A stretch of 55,676 bases of DNA from contig WJME01000094.1 in assembly GCA_014728115.1 (NCBI GenBank), positions 1-55,676 of the forward strand. The letters are read 5' to 3'. The position numbers were made by a program, and so were the translations under genes. This document shows, piece by piece, positions 52,474 to 55,676 of the stretch. The first letter of the stretch is position 1, and each line of letters opens with the position of its first letter. The notes below the pieces were generated by a model. It ran no database searches and was not told the DNA's origin. It worked only from the letters and a program-made list of their open reading frames with translations. This stretch comes from Candidatus Zhuqueibacterota bacterium. GTDB lineage: Bacteria > Zhuqueibacterota > Zhuqueibacteria > Residuimicrobiales > Oceaniaggregativiventaceae.

Positions 52474-52598
52474 TGTTTGCACCGATACCCACCAGTGTCA
52501 TGCTGTAAGCATCTTTGTTGGTGGTGCTCGTGCCCTGGAGTCGAGCGTTGTGTCCGGCGGTTGTTGGGGTGTTCATTTTGATCCTTTTGGTGGTTATG
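52474..52598. repeat. 125-base direct repeat, copy 1
   Basis: The first 53 bases (tgtttgcaccgatacccacc to gtggtg) are identical to those of copy 2 at 52724; the rest is similar (ggagtcgagcgttgt, ccggcggttgttggg, gttcattttgatccttttgg). It contains the palindrome atgctgtaagcat. Its left edge is exactly where the IS110 transposase homology stops. Confidence 0.8.
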
Positions 52599-52620
52599 TG
52601 CATCTTTTTTGGTATACCTC

Positions 52621-52700
52621 GCCCCGTTGGGGCTTTTCATTCTCTTGTGTTTTCTCCCAGGGCTATCGCCCTGGGCTGGTGTACGCCGCCCCGTTGGGGC
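52621..52700. repeat. Palindromic REP-like cluster
   Basis: Two copies of the palindrome gccccgttggggc (52621-52633 and 52688-52700) flank a third, cccagggctatcgccctggg (52656-52675). They lie between the two copies of the 125-base repeat. Such palindromic units are typical of REP/BIME-like intergenic repeats. Confidence 0.7.
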
Positions 52701-52723
52701 TTGGGTGGTGCGTGGTGATGGGG

Positions 52724-52848
52724 TGTTTGCACCGATACCCACCAGTGTCATGCTGTAAGCATCTTTGTTGGTGGTGATCGATCTCTGGAGTCGAGCGTTG
52801 TCACCGGCGGTTGTTGGGATGTTCATTTTGATCCTTTTGGCAGTGATG
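52724..52848. repeat. 125-base direct repeat, copy 2
   Basis: This is the second copy, 250 bases downstream of the first; the first 53 bases are identical and the following bases differ at a few positions. Degenerate relatives are at 45.47 kb and 49.37 kb. A further palindrome (gctgcctgaaggcagc, 52977-52992) is present before the tRNA gene. No gene lies in 52849-53143. Confidence 0.8.
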
Positions 52849-53143
52849 TTGTTTTGTTTGACGCAGGAGGTCACCGACAAAGATCCTTCCAGGATGACAG
52901 CGGAAGGATGGTGGGATGACAATGTAAAAGCCGTGTAATCACCTGGCTCGGGTTTTGGGTTCTGTTCAGAGTTTCGCTGCCTGAAGGCAGCACTACAAAC
53001 TAGAAAAGGAGCCGGTTTCCAATTTCCAAATCTCTTGATTCTTAATTTTAAATTCACCATTCAACTAAAAGCGGGAAGCTTGCATTGATAAAATAGGTTG
53101 AATTTTTCGACAAGAGATTGTATATTGACATCCAAATTTATCC

Positions 53144-53217
53144 GCCCCTATAGCTCAGCAGGATAGAGCAGCGGTTTCCTAAACCGTTGGTCGCAGGTTC
53201 GAATCCTGCTAGGGGTA
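53144..53217 (+). tRNA. tRNA-Arg (anticodon CCT)
   Basis: A 74-base cloverleaf: acceptor GCCCCTA / TAGGGGT (one G-T pair), D arm TAGCTCAGCAGG, anticodon arm GCGGTTTCCTAAACCGT with loop TTCCTAA and anticodon CCT, and T arm GCAGGTTCGAATCCTGC. The discriminator base is A; CCA is not encoded. It reads AGG codons. The gene ends 5 bases before an intrinsic terminator. It marks the right edge of the repeat-rich island, and tRNA genes are common integration sites, although no attachment-site duplication was seen. Confidence 0.95.
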
Positions 53218-53221
53218 CTGG

Positions 53222-53259
53222 AAAAGCCCGTGTAGCGAGACTTGCTGCACGGGCTTTTT
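53222..53259 (+). terminator. Intrinsic terminator of the tRNA-Arg gene
   Basis: A 15-bp stem, aaaagcccgtgtagc paired with gctgcacgggctttt (one G-T pair), with loop gagactt, followed by a further T. It begins 5 bases after the tRNA gene. Confidence 0.85.
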
Positions 53260-53286
53260 AAATTAAAGAGCCTACCGGAGGCTTGG

Positions 53287-54579
53287 TCAGTCCAAAAGAC
53301 TCCAAAAGTTAAGCTCAGGATCGATGGGATGAAAATGCTTGATGGTGGTGGTCAGGCCGGTACGGTTATAGCCGGTGGTTTCGAACAAAATTTCGAAAAA
53401 GCGGGTGCTGTCCTGAGAAAGGGCTTGCATTCGTTCTTTAATCATTGCGAGCTTTTCTGTTGAAGAAAACAAGTCCACAGCCTGAGAGATGCCTGCAGAA
53501 TAGAACGAGACAAATAACATGATGGTATTGTTATTGGGGCCCGGGAATTTGCTGACAATGCTATAGTCGGTATGGGAGTGATATACAGAACCGATTCGGT
53601 CATAAGTGATCACCGTGGTGTCGTCATCTGCATCATAAAAGATTTTCTGGTCGGAATAGAGTTTGAACGGATCCCGTGGATTCGCCCGGGGCGTGCTCGC
53701 AGTCAGCTGGTAAGCAAAATGAGAATGCTTGAAAAAGCTTTTGAAAATCCCGATATTTTTGAAATTTCCCAGAAATACGATATTGTTGTTCAGTAATTCG
53801 TGGGATGGCAACTGCGAAACCAGACGAATTCCGGGTGTAATGCCATGCGCTAAAAAGATAGGCAAAATTCTGGAATAGGCAAACACTTGATCCTTGTGAA
53901 CAAACGAGTTTTCTGTGTCTCGTTGCAATGATTTGTATTCAGGATATCGCTGCTTGAATTTTTCCAGCTCTGTTTCATTATTGATCAGAATATCCCGGAT
54001 TCGAAATCCTCGTTGCGTCTCCTCATCAAAATATCTCAAAAAGTAAAAATCTCCCAGAACAATGAGCGTAGGCTTGTCCTCATTGATAAAATCCCCCCAT
54101 ATGAAATGATTTGCACTCATGGGTGAAAACGGATTGTTCTTAGGTCCCTGACTGCCGAATGTGCGGGTGAGAATGAACGTCATGGCAACAGCAAAGATGA
54201 ACAACAATGCGGTCAAAACGGTCTTGCGGGTGCGGTCGACATAAAAGGGAGAGCGCCGAACCCGTTCAAACTTTACAGCATAATGTCCCTTTGGAATGAC
54301 GATCTGGAGTTTATCCCGCCGGCCTTTTCCTTTATAGTAATGTTCAAGCTTGTGGCGCAGATTATGGGTGTTGACGCGGACAATGGTGTCTTCGGCCGGG
54401 TTGAAAGAGCTATCCTTGCCAAACACATCTATGGCAATGGCGGTCTCTTTGGGCGTCGAGTTGTTATGATAACATTTAACCAGATAAATGAGCAGGTTTC
54501 GAAGGACAGGCGAGTCTGCGAATTCCGAATTGTTCAAAACCTTTTCGAGTGCTTTTCTTTCACTGTCAAAAGGTTCCAT
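53287..54579 (-). CDS. Membrane-anchored winged-helix regulator
   Basis: A 430-residue protein. Residues 1-105 form a winged-helix-like DNA-binding domain of the type found in front of adenylate-cyclase- and TPR-like proteins: SPVLRNLLIYLVKCYHNNS, TAIAIDVFGKDSSFNPAED and TIVRVNTHNLRHKLEHYYKG, then IVIPKGHYAVKFERV. A transmembrane helix follows (TVLTALLFIFAVAMTFIL, about 118-135). The remaining 290 residues are periplasmic, with aromatic-rich segments (FIWGDFINEDKPTLIVLGDF, FIFGSVYHSH-like stretches) and no known enzyme motif. The topology suggests a CadC-like one-component sensor that reads a signal outside and acts on DNA inside. It is divergent to the TonB receptor at 55024, its likely target. 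Confidence 0.75.
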   Translation of the reverse strand: MEPFDSERKALEKVLNNSEFADSPVLRNLLIYLVKCYHNNSTPKETAIAIDVFGKDSSFNPAEDTIVRVNTHNLRHKLEHYYKGKGRRDKLQIVIPKGHYAVKFERVRRSPFYVDRTRKTVLTALLFIFAVAMTFILTRTFGSQGPKNNPFSPMSANHFIWGDFINEDKPTLIVLGDFYFLRYFDEETQRGFRIRDILINNETELEKFKQRYPEYKSLQRDTENSFVHKDQVFAYSRILPIFLAHGITPGIRLVSQLPSHELLNNNIVFLGNFKNIGIFKSFFKHSHFAYQLTASTPRANPRDPFKLYSDQKIFYDADDDTTVITYDRIGSVYHSHTDYSIVSKFPGPNNNTIMLFVSFYSAGISQAVDLFSSTEKLAMIKERMQALSQDSTRFFEILFETTGYNRTGLTTTIKHFHPIDPELNFWSLLD

Positions 54580-54852
54580 TGAAATTCTTTATTTCTTCAA
54601 ACACAGCTTTCGAAAAAGTAGCACCGAATCCGCAAAGAAGCAAGTTAATTTTTCGTCCATGTGAATTAACAGTTAAATCACAGTTAAAAACTGGAATGAT
54701 ACCGTCATTTCATTACTTTATAGAGTAACGACTCGATTTTCTTACGGTATTTTTCTGACTCTCGCCACTGAATTATTAATATTTTACGTTGTGATGATAT
54801 ATTTCCCTAAACCTTTATATGCTTTGCATTTATTTTTGACAGCAATCTCTCT

Positions 54853-54908
54853 CCCTTGCTTACTGCCTTTCTTTCTGATTGTTAAGAAAGAAAGGCAGGG
54901 GACAAGGG
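54853..54908 (+). promoter_or_regulatory. Long inverted repeat upstream of the second TonB receptor
   Basis: An inner perfect 14-bp stem, CTGCCTTTCTTTCT / AGAAAGAAAGGCAG, with an 8-base loop (gattgtta), is enclosed by a second pair CCCTTG / CAAGGG; four unpaired bases lie on each side between the two stems. The right arm is not followed by a T-run, so it is unlikely to be a simple terminator on the plus strand. It could be an operator for the adjacent regulator or a leader structure. Confidence 0.55.
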
Positions 54909-54934
54909 ATTCAATAAAAAGGTTCACGATCCGT

Positions 54935-55006
54935 AAGGAGGTGGTGCGAATTATGATTTGAGATATTTTCCTGCACACTCTAACATCCCACCGAGAAAAA
55001 TGTTAG
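54935..55006 (+). promoter_or_regulatory. Structured leader of the second TonB receptor
   Basis: The leader contains aaggaggtg (54935-54943), a strong Shine-Dalgarno match 80 bases from the receptor start, followed by the two-codon frame ATG ATT TGA at 54953 and a 7-bp hairpin CTAACAT / ATGTTAG (54980-55006, loop of 13). The true ribosome-binding site gaggag and ATG 55024 follow. The order (strong SD, mini-ORF, 7-bp hairpin, RBS) matches the leader at 44343-44460. Confidence 0.45.
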
Positions 55007-55023
55007 TAAAGAGGAGAAGAGAT

Positions 55024-55676
55024 ATGAGATTTAAATTAATAATGGCTATGAATCTAGCCCTCACCCTGTGTCTGTCTTTTGGGGTTGTCTTTTCTGCGAC
55101 CACCGGAAAAATTTCCGGACGTGTGGTGGATGCCGAAACCGGCGAACCTTTACCGGGTGCCAACGTCATTATCACCGGTACTCAGATGGGGGCTGCCACA
55201 GACCTCGAAGGCTATTACTTTATCATCAATGTCCGGCCTGGCCGATATACCCTGAGTTGCTCTATGATGGGGTATGAGACCACGCGCAAAACCGATGTTC
55301 CCGTTACCGTCGACCGCACCACCAACATTGAATTCAATCTCGACGCAACGGTTCTCGAGGCGGGTGCCGAAGTCACGGTCGTGGCCGAAAGAGCCATCAT
55401 TCCCCTAGATGTGGCCAATACCCAGTCTGTTGTCGATCCCGAGAGAATCGAAGATACGGCGTTTAAAACCATCGAAGATGTGGTCACAGCCCAGGTAGGT
55501 ATCGAAGGAACAGCCCGGCCATCTATTCGAGGATCAGCGTATCGCGAAGCCGCCTTTATCGTCGACGGCCTGATGCTGGTCGATGAAATTTCCAATCTAC
55601 CCTATTTCAAAGTCCCGCTTTCATCGATTCAGGAAGTCCAGGTCATCACTGGCGGCTTTAATGCCGAATACGGCAA
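55024..55676 (+). CDS. TonB-dependent receptor, N-terminal part (cut by window end)
   Basis: The frame is open from ATG 55024 to the edge. It begins with a signal peptide (MRFKLIMAMNLALTLCLSFG, cleaved near FSA), then a carboxypeptidase-like regulatory domain (GKISGRVVDAETGEPLPGAN, FIINVRPGRYTLSCSMMGYE) and the start of a plug (VVTAQVGIEGTARPSIRGSA, FIVDGLMLVDEIS, VQVITGGFNAEYG). It resembles the receptor at 41054-44302 in its first 200 residues. AGAGGAGAAGAG precedes the ATG. The divergent winged-helix regulator probably controls it. The beta barrel lies outside the window. Confidence 0.92.
   Translation, partial: MRFKLIMAMNLALTLCLSFGVVFSATTGKISGRVVDAETGEPLPGANVIITGTQMGAATDLEGYYFIINVRPGRYTLSCSMMGYETTRKTDVPVTVDRTTNIEFNLDATVLEAGAEVTVVAERAIIPLDVANTQSVVDPERIEDTAFKTIEDVVTAQVGIEGTARPSIRGSAYREAAFIVDGLMLVDEISNLPYFKVPLSSIQEVQVITGGFNAEYG

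Larger units (their letters stand above)
54580..55023. other. Divergent regulatory region
   Basis: A 444-base region between the winged-helix regulator (minus) and the TonB receptor (plus). It contains the long inverted repeat at 54853-54908 and the leader elements at 54935-55006, listed separately. No other gene is supported. Both promoters must lie here; no canonical boxes with good spacing were found. Confidence 0.5.

Noticed and set aside
52474..53060. Upstream extension of the IS110 reading frame
   Set aside because: The open frame continues, but the translated product is repeat DNA (duplicated segments with ITTNKDAYSMTLVGIGANT-like strings) and not a transposase N-terminus.
49281..53143. 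CRISPR array
   Set aside because: Repeats here are few, irregularly spaced and have inverted ends; there are no regular spacers and no cas genes in the window.

Overview
The window reads as chromosomal DNA of a free-living Gram-negative bacterium of the Fibrobacterota-Chlorobiota-Bacteroidota (FCB) side of the tree, probably a Calditrichota/KSB1-like lineage. The signs are C-terminal 'YPNPFNP'-type secretion/sorting domains (2911-5415, 31111-33826 and, more loosely, 38860-40950), TonB receptors with a carboxypeptidase-like regulatory domain (41054-44302, 55024-end), a PorV/PorQ outer-membrane protein (37732-38799) and moderate GC content. The lineage is an inference from gene families; no rRNA is present.

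Layout. 1-9.2 kb: end of an unknown gene, a PGPGW membrane protein, two secreted polysaccharide-active proteins (DUF4838 and a heparinase II/III-like lyase), a Nudix hydrolase, a type II NADH dehydrogenase, a small envelope protein and a decayed DUF2834 gene. 9.3-16.1 kb: Tat-exported sulfatase, a stand-alone MraZ, a GH38-like secreted glycosidase and a neutral-ceramidase-like hydrolase; together with the first region this looks like catabolism of sulfated, uronate- or amino-sugar-containing glycans. 16.3-23.5 kb: surface-polysaccharide locus with a Wzt/Wzm ABC exporter on the minus strand and, divergently, a pyruvyl transferase, GT2, methyltransferase and a PP-loop ATP-pyrophosphatase. 23.5-30.6 kb: YihY membrane protein, SelA-like PLP enzyme, esterase-like protein, atypical metallo-beta-lactamase-fold protein, and a large KamA-type radical SAM protein whose C-terminal third is a second, apparently cluster-less copy of the same fold.

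31-38.8 kb: a multidomain GEVED/SdrD-B adhesin broken by frameshifts and lacking its 5' end, two glycosyltransferases (GT2, GT39-TPR), a lipoprotein and PorV. 37.7-44.3 kb is an apparent three-gene minus-strand unit (TonB receptor, secreted protein, PorV). 45-49.3 kb: small membrane protein, glycerophosphodiester phosphodiesterase, a frameshifted envelope protein and an SDR enzyme. 49.3-53.1 kb is a repeat-rich accessory island holding a broken PIN toxin with a small partner gene, a RelE-type toxin/antitoxin pair, a truncated IS110 transposase and several families of dispersed repeats. 53.1-55.7 kb: tRNA-Arg(CCT) with terminator, a membrane-anchored winged-helix regulator, and divergently the start of another TonB receptor.

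The observations most worth checking are the duplicated radical SAM/pseudo-radical-SAM protein (28088-30610), the PP-loop enzyme in the polysaccharide locus (22391-23509), the shared leader architecture upstream of both TonB receptors (orphan Shine-Dalgarno, mini-ORF, 7-bp hairpin), the stand-alone MraZ, and a roughly 97-bp element with 14-bp inverted ends present three times. Several single-base frameshifts may be either real decay or assembly indels. All family assignments are by eye, without database searches.
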